A DNA stretch of 64,000 nt. Source: RHKX01 sp963839535. GTDB lineage: Bacteria; Actinomycetota; Thermoleophilia; Solirubrobacterales; 70-9. Shown piece by piece: positions 54,650-64,000 of this stretch; position 1 is the first letter of the stretch; each line of letters begins with the position of its first letter. The notes under the pieces were generated by a model, which worked only from the letters and a program-made list of their open reading frames with translations, was not told the origin of the DNA and searched no databases. Where the stretch lies: contig CAWIVF010000009.1 of NCBI GenBank assembly GCA_963839535.1, positions 62,001 through 126,000 of the forward strand, read 5' to 3'. Position numbers and translations under genes: made by a program.

Positions 54650-55699
54650 TCAGCCGGGGGCGATCGCGGCGCCGAGGACCGCTCCCGCAGCCAGCGGCGC
54701 GGCGAAGAACAGCCGGTCCTCGTCGAGATCGCGGCCCATGGTCCGCGTCGGCAGCCCGCTCCCGGAGTAGCCCGCCAGGTCCGCTCGCGCCTCCCGGGCC
54801 CGGTGCAGCCCGCCGGTCGCGGCGCCGATCGCCGCGCCCGCATCCTCGGCGTCCTCCGGCCACAGATCGCCGAGCCCGAAGGGAACGGGCACCTCGACGC
54901 CGGCCAGCAGCAGGTCGAGCACCGAGCGGGTGTGGTGGCTGAGCCCGAGGTGGCGTGGCCGCGGGTCCCCCGCCGACATCCGCGGCGAGAGCAGCGTCGG
55001 CAGGCCGAGGGCGAGCGCCGCGTGGGCCGCGTCGAGGGCGGCCATGCCGCCGTGCCCGTAGCGGGTGGCCGAGCCGAGGATCCCCGGGCCGGGGCCGACG
55101 ATCGCCGCGTCCCAGCCGAGGTCGCCGGCGGCGGCGTGGAGGGCGCCGGTGAGGCTGATCGCCTCGGCCTCGCCGCCGTAGGAGGGCGCGACGGTCACGT
55201 GGCCCGCGATCAGGCCGCGCGAGCGCAGCTCCCGAACGTCGCCGGAGAGGGAGCCCGGCAGCCCGCCGCCGCCCGCCTGGACGAACCCGATCCGGCGCTC
55301 ACCGCCCGCGGCCTGAGCCGCCGCCCAGGCCGCCGGCGCGAGGTGCCCGTGGAGCGGCAGCACCAGGACGGGCATCGGCCGCAGCGGCAGCGGCGGCGCC
55401 TCGGCGGGCGCCTCGATCGGGTCGACCGGATGCTGGAGCGAGCTGTAGTTGAGCTTCATCACGTGCACCCCGGGAGCGGTCTCGCCCCCGGCCAGCCCGC
55501 GGGTCAGGTTCACGTGGACGACGTCGAAGCCGCCCGAGCCGAGGCCGAGGTCGATCGCGGCGGTGTTGACGACCACGTCGTCGCCGGCCTCGACCGGGCC
55601 GACCATCCCGGTGTCGGCCCATGCCCTCCGCACCTCGCCGGCGACGTCGACCTCGAGCGGGTCGGTGCCGACCACCGTCCCGCGGCGGAGCTTCAGCAA
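54650..55699 (-). CDS. DUF3866-family protein
   Basis: 349 residues, intact. N-terminal beta domain (LKLRRGTVVGTDPLEVDVAG, GPVEAGDDVVVNTAAIDLGLG, GFDVVHVNLTRGL), then a longer alpha/beta part: MPVLVLPLHGHLAPAAWAA, RIGFVQAGGGGLPGSLS, HVTVAPSYGGEAEAISLTGA and GWDAAIVGPGPGILGSATRYGHGG. This matches the DUF3866 family, which is of unknown function and widespread in Gram-positives next to pyrG, xerD or spore genes. TTG 55699 overlaps the stop of the M20 peptidase, so the two are coupled. Confidence 0.85.
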   Translation of the reverse strand: MLKLRRGTVVGTDPLEVDVAGEVRRAWADTGMVGPVEAGDDVVVNTAAIDLGLGSGGFDVVHVNLTRGLAGGETAPGVHVMKLNYSSLQHPVDPIEAPAEAPPLPLRPMPVLVLPLHGHLAPAAWAAAQAAGGERRIGFVQAGGGGLPGSLSGDVRELRSRGLIAGHVTVAPSYGGEAEAISLTGALHAAAGDLGWDAAIVGPGPGILGSATRYGHGGMAALDAAHAALALGLPTLLSPRMSAGDPRPRHLGLSHHTRSVLDLLLAGVEVPVPFGLGDLWPEDAEDAGAAIGAATGGLHRAREARADLAGYSGSGLPTRTMGRDLDEDRLFFAAPLAAGAVLGAAIAPG

Positions 55700-56814
55700 G
55701 CCCCGGCCTCCTCGACGATCGCCGAGCAGACCGCCAGCATCGAGACGAGCTCGGACTTGGCGACGGACTCGTCGGGCGTGTGGTTGGCCTCGGTCCCGTT
55801 GGCGAGCAGCAGCGCGTCGAAGCCGTGCGCCCGCAGCGCGTTGGCGTCGCTGCCCCCGCCCGTGGTCACCTCGCGCGGCTCGATCCCGCATCGCTCGAGC
55901 GCCGCGCGGGCGAGCGCCAGCGGCTGTGAGGTCGGCTTGATCCGGTAGCCGCGGAAGTAGGTCTCGACCAGCAGGTCGACGTCGCAGCCGGCCTCCCCGG
56001 CCGCCCACGAGCAGGCGTCGACCATCTGCTGGGCGACCTCCTCGGCCCGGCCCGCGTCGACGGACCGCGCCTCGCCCTCGAGCCGGCAGGTGCCCGCGAC
56101 GACGTTCGGCGCGGTGCCGCCCTCGATCACGCCGATGTTCGCCGTGCTCTCGGCGTCGAGGCGGCCGAGGTCCATCGTCGCCACCGCCGCGGTCGCTGCG
56201 GTGATCGCGCTGCGACCGGCCTCGGGGCGGATCCCGGCGTGGGACTCGATGCCGCGGAACTCCGCGATCAGCTTCTTGTAGGTGGGGGCGGCGGTGATCA
56301 CCTCGCCGATCGCCGTCGCGTGGTCGAGCACGAACCCGAGCTCCGATCGCAGCTGCTCGTGGTCGAGCGCGTTCGCTCCCCGCAGGCCCTGCTCCTCGGC
56401 GACGGTGAAGACGAGCTCCACGCCGACGGATGCCGGGCTCTCGGCGAGGGCGGCCCCGAGCTCCAGCAGGACGGTGACGGCGGCCTTGTTGTCGGCGCCG
56501 AGGATCGTCGGCCCGGCGCTGCGGAAGACGCCGTCGTCGTCGACGACCTGGATCGGCTCGGGGTGCGGGACCGTGTCGAGGTGCGCGAAGAACGAGACCC
56601 AGGTCGCGTCCTCGCCACCTTCGCGCGGCGGCACGGTCGCGATCAGGTTGCCCGCCCCGGCCCGGGCGGGCCCGGCGGCGTCGTCCTCGCGCACCTCGAT
56701 GCCGAGCTCGCGCAGCTCGGCGGCGACCATGTCGGTGACCGCGCGCTCGTCCCCGGTGATGCTCGGCACCTCGCAGAGGCGCACGAAGCGGTCGAAGAGT
56801 CTCTCCTCACCCAT
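55693..56814 (-). CDS. M20-family metallopeptidase (tripeptidase/PepT-like)
   Basis: 373 residues, intact. Zinc ligands in SFFAHLDTVPHP, GADNKAAVTVLLELG, VFTVAEEQGLRGAN with the catalytic Glu, GFVLDHATAIG and the C-terminal NGTEANHTPDESV. Insert dimerisation domain from about 175 to 290 (LIAEFRGIESHAGIRPEAGR). It probably cleaves di- or tripeptides in the cytosol. ATG at 56814 with TAGCCT 7 bases before. Precedes DUF3866 in the same transcript. Confidence 0.9.
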   Translation of the reverse strand: MGEERLFDRFVRLCEVPSITGDERAVTDMVAAELRELGIEVREDDAAGPARAGAGNLIATVPPREGGEDATWVSFFAHLDTVPHPEPIQVVDDDGVFRSAGPTILGADNKAAVTVLLELGAALAESPASVGVELVFTVAEEQGLRGANALDHEQLRSELGFVLDHATAIGEVITAAPTYKKLIAEFRGIESHAGIRPEAGRSAITAATAAVATMDLGRLDAESTANIGVIEGGTAPNVVAGTCRLEGEARSVDAGRAEEVAQQMVDACSWAAGEAGCDVDLLVETYFRGYRIKPTSQPLALARAALERCGIEPREVTTGGGSDANALRAHGFDALLLANGTEANHTPDESVAKSELVSMLAVCSAIVEEAGAC

Positions 56815-56821
56815 GGAGCCG

Positions 56822-56827
56822 AGGCTA
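56822..56827 (-). promoter_or_regulatory. Leaderless -10 box for the M20 peptidase
   Basis: Minus strand TAGCCT ends 7 bases before the ATG at 56814. Confidence 0.55.
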
Positions 56828-56851
56828 CCCGGCGGACGCGCCGGCCGGGGC

Positions 56852-58534
<1,683 letters not shown>

Positions 58535-58560
58535 ACGAACGCTCAAACCGGGTCCCGAGT

Positions 58561-59521
58561 CTAGCCGCCGCCGGGACGGAACTCGGGCCGTGACGACATC
58601 CGCCGCGCGGAATCCCGCGTTTTGCAGGAAGCACGTGCGGGCGTCGGCGCGACTAGCGCGGGCGCCGCGGCCGGCCGCTCCGCCGGCAGGCGCCCGAGCC
58701 GGTCCAGCGCGCGCAGCGGTCCGATCCGCTCGATCGCGGCGGAGATCGAGCGGAACTCCCCGTAGATCGTGAGCGCGGCGACGATCGCCAGCGCCACGAG
58801 GCGGGCATCCGGCCCGAGGGAGACGATCAGCGCAACGCCCGCGATCGCGCCGGCGAGGTTCGCGCCGGCGTCGCCGAGCATCGCCCGCTCCCGCAGCGTG
58901 AGCGCGGCGCCGACGAGCACCGGTCCGGCGTAGAGGCCGAGCAGCTCGAGCGGGAAGACCGTCCAGGCGCCGAGGCAGAGCCCGGCCAGCAGCAGGGCGA
59001 GGGCCTTCTCGACCCGGCCGGGACGCAGGTCGAGCAGGTTGAAGAGGTTCGTGGCGAGCAGGAGCAGCGCCAGGTCCGCCAGGTACCCCGGCCACTCGCG
59101 CCCCAGTCCGGAGACCGCAAAGGCGGCGAGGCCGAACGCACCGACGGCCTTGATCGCGCCCGTCGACAGCTCGCCGCCGAGGACCGCGCCGGCGTGGCCC
59201 CGCCAACCCCGCGGCGTCCCCGCCTCGGCCCCGCGCCCGAGCATGTCGTCGAGCAGGCCGAGCAGGGCGACGCCGAGGATGTAGCCCGACCAGCGGGCGA
59301 GCTCCGGCTCGAGCAGGTTCAGGTCGGCGCGGTCGTCGAGGACCGCGAGCGGCCCGAGCGCGATCAGCGAGACGGAGACCAGCAGCGCTCCGGCCGGGAA
59401 GGCGAGGACCGCCCCGCGCCAGTTCTCGCGGACGAGCCCGTTGCGGCGCATGTCGGCGCACCAGCGCGGCAGGAGCAGCGCGGCGAGGAGCCGACGACAG
59501 CAGCAGCGCGAGGATCGTCAC
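58561..59521 (-). CDS. MraY/WecA-like phosphoglycosyl transferase (one frameshift)
   Basis: About 319 codons, about ten hydrophobic segments. Polyprenyl-phosphate glycosyl-1-phosphate transferase superfamily: Asp pair in LGVALLGLLDDMLGR, NLFNLLDLRPGRVEKALA in the position of the usual N-x-x-N-x-x-D-G-x-D-G-L, and MLGDAGANLAGAIAGVAL for the GDxGS loop. It should move a sugar phosphate from a UDP-sugar to a lipid carrier, but the RPGR variant shows it is not standard MraY or WecA. The N-terminus VTILALLLSSA is in another frame from LLAALLLPRWCADMRRN; break near 59490. GTG 59521 overlaps the mctB stop. It lies between mctB and pyrG. Confidence 0.8.
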
Positions 59522-60396
59522 GGGCCGCGGTCCGCCGGCGCCGCGAGCAGGTCCGGCAGCAGGCTCGTCGCTCCCTCCTTGACCCCGAACTCACCCTCGG
59601 CACCGAGCAGCGCGAAGACCATGGCCACCTGCCCCGGCGTCGCCTCGACGTTGTCGACGGTGGGGATGCCCGGCGGCCGAGAAGGCGGCGAGGGTGGTCG
59701 GGTCGGTGTCGCTCCGCTCGACCGCGACGGTCCCCCGGGCGCGGGAGGCGAGCCCGCGCAGGAAGGCGGTCTCGAAGGCCCGCCCCTCGCCGCCGAGGTC
59801 CGCGGCGAGGTCCGCCGGGTCCTGGCCCACGAGGACGACCCGGTCGACGTCATCGAGGCTGCCGTTGAAGCGCGAGAAGAGCTGCTCGCGGACGCGGTCG
59901 AGCAGCGGCCCGCCGCCGGCGATCTGACGGCCGATCGCCTCGCCGAGGTCGGTCCCGCGCTCGGGCCCGGCCTTGGCCTTGGCGAACCGGCCGCCCGCCG
60001 CCTCGGCGAGGGCCGCGACGTCGGGAGGGACCGCGAGGATCGCGACGGAGGAGAGCTCGCCCCCGGCCGCCTCGACCCCCTCGGTGGCGGGGTCGGTGGT
60101 GTCGGTGTCGACCTCGCCGAGCTCGACGAGCGCCACCTGCTCGCGCTGCAGGCGCCCGTCGACGAGCGCCGGGTGCGGCCGCCGCGCTGAAGTCGCGCTC
60201 GAGCTCGAGCTGGGCCGTCGAGGTCCTCGATCTCGGCGTTGGCCTCGTCGAGGTCGCTGCGCAGGCTGTCCTCGAGCTCCTCGGAGGCCCCGGAGACGAC
60301 GTCGTCGGCGAGCCCGACGCCGATCAGGATCCCGATCGCAAGGGCGACGAAGACGGCCGCGAGCGATGCAGCGTGATAGCGACCGCTGTAGCCCAT
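59518..60396 (-). CDS. mctB: MctB-like copper transporter/envelope protein (frameshifted)
   Basis: About 292 codons. N-terminal YSGRYHAASLAAVFVALAIG is the single membrane segment of the MctB family (Rv1698 type), followed by a coiled coil (EELEDSLRSDLDEANAEIEDL). The periplasmic domain has VALVELGEVDTDTTDP, LLDRVREQLFSRFNGS, VDRVVLVGQDPADLAAD, NVEATPGQVAMVFALLG and the end GVKEGATSLLPDL. In Mycobacterium MctB limits copper and was once called a channel; here only the family is certain. Breaks near 60214, 60185 and 59667. ATG 60396. Part of nadK-recN-steA-mctB-pyrG. Confidence 0.85.
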   Translation of the reverse strand: MGYSGRYHAASLAAVFVALAIGILIGVGLADDVVSGASEELEDSLRSDLDEANAEIEDLDGPARARARLQRGGRTRRSSTGACSASRWRSSSSARSTPTPPTPPPRGSRRPGASSPPSRSSRSLPTSRPSPRRRAAGSPRPRPGPSAGPTSARRSAVRSPAAGRCSTASASSSSRASTAASMTSTGSSSWARTRRTSPRTSAARGGPSRPPSCAGSPPAPGGPSRSSGATPTRPPSPPSRPPGIPTVDNVEATPGQVAMVFALLGAEGEFGVKEGATSLLPDLLAAPADRGP

Positions 60397-60472
60397 CAGC
60401 GCGCTAGCTTGGCAGGCGCCGCGCCTGCACGCGGTGCCGCGAGGCGGCCTGGTCGCCGCCCTCCCGCGAGGC

Positions 60473-61675
60473 TCAGGAGCCGACCGCGTCCTTGATCTTG
60501 AGCCAGATCAGCTCGGTGACGTCGTCGAGTCCGGGCGAGGCCAGGACGACGATCGCCGCGAGCACCAGGAAGACGAGGACGAACGCCGCCAGCCCGAGCT
60601 TGCCGATGCCCGGCTGGTAGAGCCGGCTCACCCCCTTGGCGTCGATCAGGGTCTCCCCCACCCGCAGCCGGGTCAGGAAGGTCGACGACATGCCGGCGCG
60701 GTTCTTGTCCAGGAACTCGGTCAGGTTGAAGTGGGCGCCGACGGTGACGATCAGCTTCGCGCCGCGCTCGTGCGCGAGCAGCATCGCGACGTCCTGGCTG
60801 GTCCCGGCCGCCGGCAGCAGCAGGTGATCCAGCCCCGCCTCCTGGAGGCGCTCGCGGCCCGGGGCCCTGCCGTCGGGGTAGGCGTGGACGATGAGCTCCG
60901 CGCCACAGCGCAGGGCCTTGTCCGTCGCCGAGTCCATGTCGCCGAGGATGACCTCGGGCTTCAGCCCGATCTTGAGCACCGCGTCGGCGCCGCCGTCGAC
61001 GGCGACGATCAGCGGCCTGACGTCGCGGATGTAGGCGTTGAGGGCGGACAGGTCCTCGCGGTAGCCGGGCCCGCGGACCACGATCAGCACGTGCCGGTCG
61101 CGAAAGACGGTCCGGGTCTCCGGCAGCTCGATCGCGCCGGAGAGCAGCTCGCTCTCGTCCCGCACGTGCTCGATCGTGTTGGTGGCGAACTCCGCCAGAG
61201 CCTGGTCGATCCGGGCGCGCTGCTCCTCGAGGCGCTGCTCGATCTCCTCCAGCGTCGGCCGGTGGCCGGAGGCGATCACGGCACCGTCGCGGATCAGGTC
61301 CGACCCCTCGATCCGCACGATCTGGCCGTCGGAGAGCTCGTCGAACACCGATTCGCCGACGGCGTCGAGGAGGGAGACGCCTGCGCGGGCCAGGATCAGC
61401 GGCCCGATGTTCGGATAGCGGTCGGTCGAGGACCTCGCCACGTTCACCACCGCCACCGCGCCGGAGCTCGCGAGGTCCTCGGCGGCGATCCGGTCGAGGT
61501 CGGCGTGGTCGATCACCGCGATCTCGCCCAGCTCGAGCTTCTTGACGAGGTCCTTCGTGCGGCGGCCGAGGCGGACCGGCCCGGCCAGCGGTCGGCCGGG
61601 ATCCACGGGCGCCGCGCCGCGGCGGCGGGAGATCAGGCCCCGGAGTGGGCCCCCGGCGACGGGTCCGGTTGCCAT
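60473..61675 (-). CDS. steA: SteA-like division protein (thiamin-pyrophosphokinase-like)
   Basis: 400 residues, intact. The N-terminal region has LGRRTKDLVKKLELGEIAVIDHADLDR and GAVAVVNVARSSTDRYPNIGP. The TPPK-like middle has LIVAVDGGADAVLKIGLKPEVILGDMDSATD (seen in pieces) and PAAGTSQDVAMLLAHE. One membrane helix lies at the C-terminus (LGLAAFVLVFLVLAAIVVLA). In Corynebacterium SteA acts with SteB at the septum; no SteB-type coiled-coil partner is obvious next door unless the mctB protein plays that role. ATG at 61675 with a CATAAT box 6 bases upstream. Confidence 0.9.
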   Translation of the reverse strand: MATGPVAGGPLRGLISRRRGAAPVDPGRPLAGPVRLGRRTKDLVKKLELGEIAVIDHADLDRIAAEDLASSGAVAVVNVARSSTDRYPNIGPLILARAGVSLLDAVGESVFDELSDGQIVRIEGSDLIRDGAVIASGHRPTLEEIEQRLEEQRARIDQALAEFATNTIEHVRDESELLSGAIELPETRTVFRDRHVLIVVRGPGYREDLSALNAYIRDVRPLIVAVDGGADAVLKIGLKPEVILGDMDSATDKALRCGAELIVHAYPDGRAPGRERLQEAGLDHLLLPAAGTSQDVAMLLAHERGAKLIVTVGAHFNLTEFLDKNRAGMSSTFLTRLRVGETLIDAKGVSRLYQPGIGKLGLAAFVLVFLVLAAIVVLASPGLDDVTELIWLKIKDAVGS

Positions 61676-61681
61676 CGCCTG

Positions 61682-61687
61682 ATTATG
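61682..61687 (-). promoter_or_regulatory. Leaderless -10 box for steA
   Basis: Minus strand CATAAT ends 6 bases before the ATG at 61675. It is the only box in the set that starts with C. Confidence 0.5.
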
Positions 61688-61737
61688 GGGCAGGGACGGC
61701 CCGCCGGACGGGACGGTTCGGCGGGCGGGACAGTTGT

Positions 61738-63412
61738 CTAGGCGGCGAGGAGCTCGCGCGCGTGGCCGAGCGCGGCCTCGTCACCGCGGTCGGCGCCGAG
61801 CATCCGGACGATCTCGGCGAGCTTCTCGTCCCCGGAGACGGCCTCGACCCTCGCGAGGGAGGCGGTGCCGTCGGACTCCTTCTCGACGCGGAAGTGCGTG
61901 CCCGGCGAGGGACGCGACCTGGGCGAGGTGGGTGATGCAGACGACCTGGCGGCCCTCGCCGAGCCGCTGGAGCCGCTCACCCACCCGGCGGGCGACCTTG
62001 CCGCCGACGCCGGCGTCGATCTCGTCGAAGACGAGCGTGCCCGCCTGGCTGCCGGGGCCGAGCCCGGAGAGGGCGAGCATGACCCGCGAGAGCTCGCCAC
62101 CGGAGGCGGCGTCGGCGAGGGGCGCGATCGGCATGCCCGGGTTCGTCGCCACACGAAGCTCGACCGTCTCCGCCCCGTTCGGGCCATAGCCGTCCGGATG
62201 GGGGACGAGCGCCGCCTCCAGGCGGGCCCCGTCCATCGCCAGCTCCGCGAGCGCCTCGGCGACCTCCGCCTCCAGCAGCGGCGCGGCCTTGGCCCTGGCC
62301 TTGCTCAGCTTCTTGCCGAGGTCCTCGCGCTTGCGCTCGGCGTCGGCCAGCTCGCGCCCGAGCGAGTCGCTGCGCTCGCTCGCCAGCTCCAGGCGGGCGA
62401 GCTCGGTGCGGCAGTGCTCGGCGTGGGCGAGGACGGCCTCGACCGTCCCGCCGTGCTTGCGCAGCAGCCGGTCGATGGCGGCGAGGCGCGTCTCGATTCC
62501 CTCCAGCCGCTCCGGATCCCCCTCGATCCGCTCGGCGTAGTCGCGCAGCTCGTCCCCGAGGTCGGCGGCCTCGAGCCCGAGCGCGACGGCACGGGCCGCG
62601 AGAGCGTCGAGCGCGGGATCGACGCCGGTGCTGCGGCCGAGGGCGGCCTCGGCCTCCCCGGCGAGCCCGCGGGCGCCGCCGCCCTCCTCGCCGCCCGAGA
62701 TCGCGACGAGGGCGAGCTGAGCCGCCTCCCGCAGGGACTCGGCGTGGCGGAGGCGGTCGCGCTCGGTTGCGAGAGCCTCGCTCTCGGCGACCTCGGGGCC
62801 GACGCCGTCGATCTCGTCGAGCTCGAAGCGCAGCAGGTCGATGTCCCGCTCGCGAGCGCCCTCGCGCGCCTCGAGCTCGTCGCGCTCGCGTCGCAGCGCG
62901 GTCACCTCGGCGTGCGCGGCCCGGTAGCCGTCGCGGAGGGCGAGCAGCTTCGGCCCGGCGAAGCCGTCGAGGATCTCGGCCTGGGCGGCCGCGAGGGTCA
63001 GCTTGCGGTGCTCGTGCTGGCCGTAGAAGGCGAGGAGCCGGGAGCCGAGGACGCGCAGATCGGCGGCGGTGGCGGCGCGGCCGGCGACGAAGGCCGACGA
63101 GCGACCGGCGGCCGAGACGCGCCGGGCGAGGACGATCTCGTCGCCGGCGGGAAGGCGCTCCGCGAGGTCGCCGAGATCGGTGTCGTCCCGCAGGCCGGGC
63201 GGGATCTCGAAGGCGCCCTCGACCCAGGCCTCCTCCGCTCCGGGCCTGACGATCCCGCTGCGGGGGCGGCCGCCCATCAGCAGGTCGAGCGACTGCGCGA
63301 GCACGGTCTTGCCGGCGCCGGTCTCCCCCGTGATCGCGTTCAGACCCGCGCCGAACCGCAGCTCGGCGCGCTCGATCAGCAGCAGATTCTCGATCCGAAG
63401 TTCACGCAGCAT
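61738..63412 (-). CDS. recN: DNA repair ATPase RecN (one frameshift)
   Basis: About 557 codons. SMC-like: N-terminal MLRELRIENLLLIERAEL, Walker A NAITGETGAGKTVLAQSLDLL, two coiled-coil arms in the middle (ELARLELASERSDSLGRELADAE), signature DAASGGELSRVMLAL, Walker B GTLVFDEIDAGVGG, and the tail VCITHLAQVAS. RecN responds to double-strand breaks and clusters DNA ends. One extra G near 61903 (GCCGGGCACG for GCCGGCACG) shifts the last 55 codons; the corrected joint is LAGTHFRVEKESDG. Between nadK and steA, the standard actinobacterial place. Confidence 0.94.
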
Positions 63413-63453
63413 CGCCCGAGTGGTCTAGCAACGGGCGCGGGACGGAGCAGATC

Positions 63454-64000
63454 TCAGTGCGCGAGCTTGCCGAACTTCTCCCGGATCCTCCGGTAGAAGG
63501 TCTCGCCCTCGAGCTGCGCCAGCAGCGCCAGGCCGTCGCGGAAGCCGACGACCACCTCGCCGCCGGGCTCGAGCTGGCCGGTGGCGATCCCGTCGACGCC
63601 GATGTCGACCGAGTCGCGCTCGCCGACGTTCGTCACGTGGAGGACGTCGTCGGGGGCGACCACGAGCGCGCGGGCGGTGAGGGTGTGCGGCGCGATGAAG
63701 CTGACGACGTACCCCTCCACACCCCAGGCGAGGATCGGGCCGTTGTTGGCGAGGTTGTAGCCCGTCGATCCGACCGGGGTCGCGGCCACCAGGCCGTCGC
63801 AGCGCACGCGACCGACCTCCCGGCCGCCGACGCTGTAGCTCAGCTCGGCGACGCGCTGGTGGGCGCGGCGGGTGAAGGAGACGTCGTTGACGGCGATCTG
63901 GCGCTCGCCGTCGGTGGCGACCTCGAGGCCGGCCAGGGAGACGACCTCGAACTCGGCTGCGAAGGCGCGCTCGAGCCCGCTCTCCAGGTCCTCGGACTCG
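63454..64000 (-). CDS. nadK: NAD kinase, C-terminal part
   Basis: The frame is open to the end of the window, so the N-terminus lies beyond 64000. The 181 visible residues include RQIAVNDVSFTRR (NDV motif), RCDGLVAATPVGSTGYNLAN with the substrate loop and the catalytic surroundings, GPILAWGVEGYVVSFIAPHTL, and the beta-rich C-terminus (DSVDIGVDGIATGQLEPGG). It phosphorylates NAD to NADP with ATP or polyphosphate. First gene of nadK-recN-steA-mctB on the minus strand, ending 41 bases before recN. Confidence 0.93.
   Translation of the reverse strand, partial: ESEDLESGLERAFAAEFEVVSLAGLEVATDGERQIAVNDVSFTRRAHQRVAELSYSVGGREVGRVRCDGLVAATPVGSTGYNLANNGPILAWGVEGYVVSFIAPHTLTARALVVAPDDVLHVTNVGERDSVDIGVDGIATGQLEPGGEVVVGFRDGLALLAQLEGETFYRRIREKFGKLAH

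Overview
The window is 64 kb of high-GC (about 70 percent by eye), gene-dense bacterial chromosome. I infer an actinobacterium of the Thermoleophilia (Solirubrobacterales-like). The grounds are the block nadK-recN-steA-mctB-(glycosyltransferase)-pyrG-...-xerD, the ruvC-ruvA-ruvB and pdxS-pdxT arrangements, secreted proteins with PKD or Ig-like C-termini, codons ending almost always in G or C, and many GTG or TTG starts. I see no rRNA, CRISPR array, insertion sequence or prophage.

Layout. 0-6.8 kb: tail of a secreted PKD protein, a DoxX-like membrane protein, two HIT hydrolases, phosphomannomutase, gamma-glutamyltransferase and a diacylglycerol-kinase-family enzyme. 6.7-14.5 kb, minus strand: a lipoprotein, a membrane HD-GYP protein, RelA/SpoT and RecJ. 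14.5-25.7 kb, minus strand: a small membrane protein, a SecDF fusion, a PAS/zinc-ribbon protein, RuvB, RuvA, RuvC, YebC, an M29 aminopeptidase, PdxT, PdxS, an RpiR regulator and a small lipoprotein. 25.8-35.8 kb: an 11-residue-repeat lipoprotein, CsbD, M3 oligopeptidase, PEBP protein, a GGDEF sensor, a carotenoid oxygenase divergent from a PadR regulator, a second HD-GYP sensor and an ion channel. 35.9-46.8 kb: accessory genes (secreted proteins, SRPBCC, thioredoxin-like lipoprotein, two SDRs, glycosyltransferase, threonine aldolase, DUF6421-like protein) and two tRNA genes. 46.9-64 kb, minus strand: dnaG, AlkZ-like, dgt, recO, P1 peptidase, mutM, xerD, DUF3866, M20 peptidase, pyrG, MraY/WecA-like, mctB, steA, recN and partial nadK.

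The core genes cover replication and repair (dnaG, dgt, recO, mutM, recJ, recN, ruvABC, xerD), secretion (secDF), the stringent response, cyclic-di-GMP signalling (one GGDEF and two HD-GYP proteins), vitamin B6 and NADP synthesis, and envelope or division functions (mctB, steA, a lipid-linked glycosyltransferase).

Two window-wide features matter to any user. First, about a third of the genes, including essential ones such as dnaG, secDF and recN, are interrupted by one- or two-base indels, several in short G, C or A runs. I read this as uncorrected sequence error, so I give those genes as single spans with the break positions. Second, more than a dozen genes have a TANNNT (mostly TAGNNT) box ending 6-9 bases before the start codon, which predicts frequent leaderless transcription.
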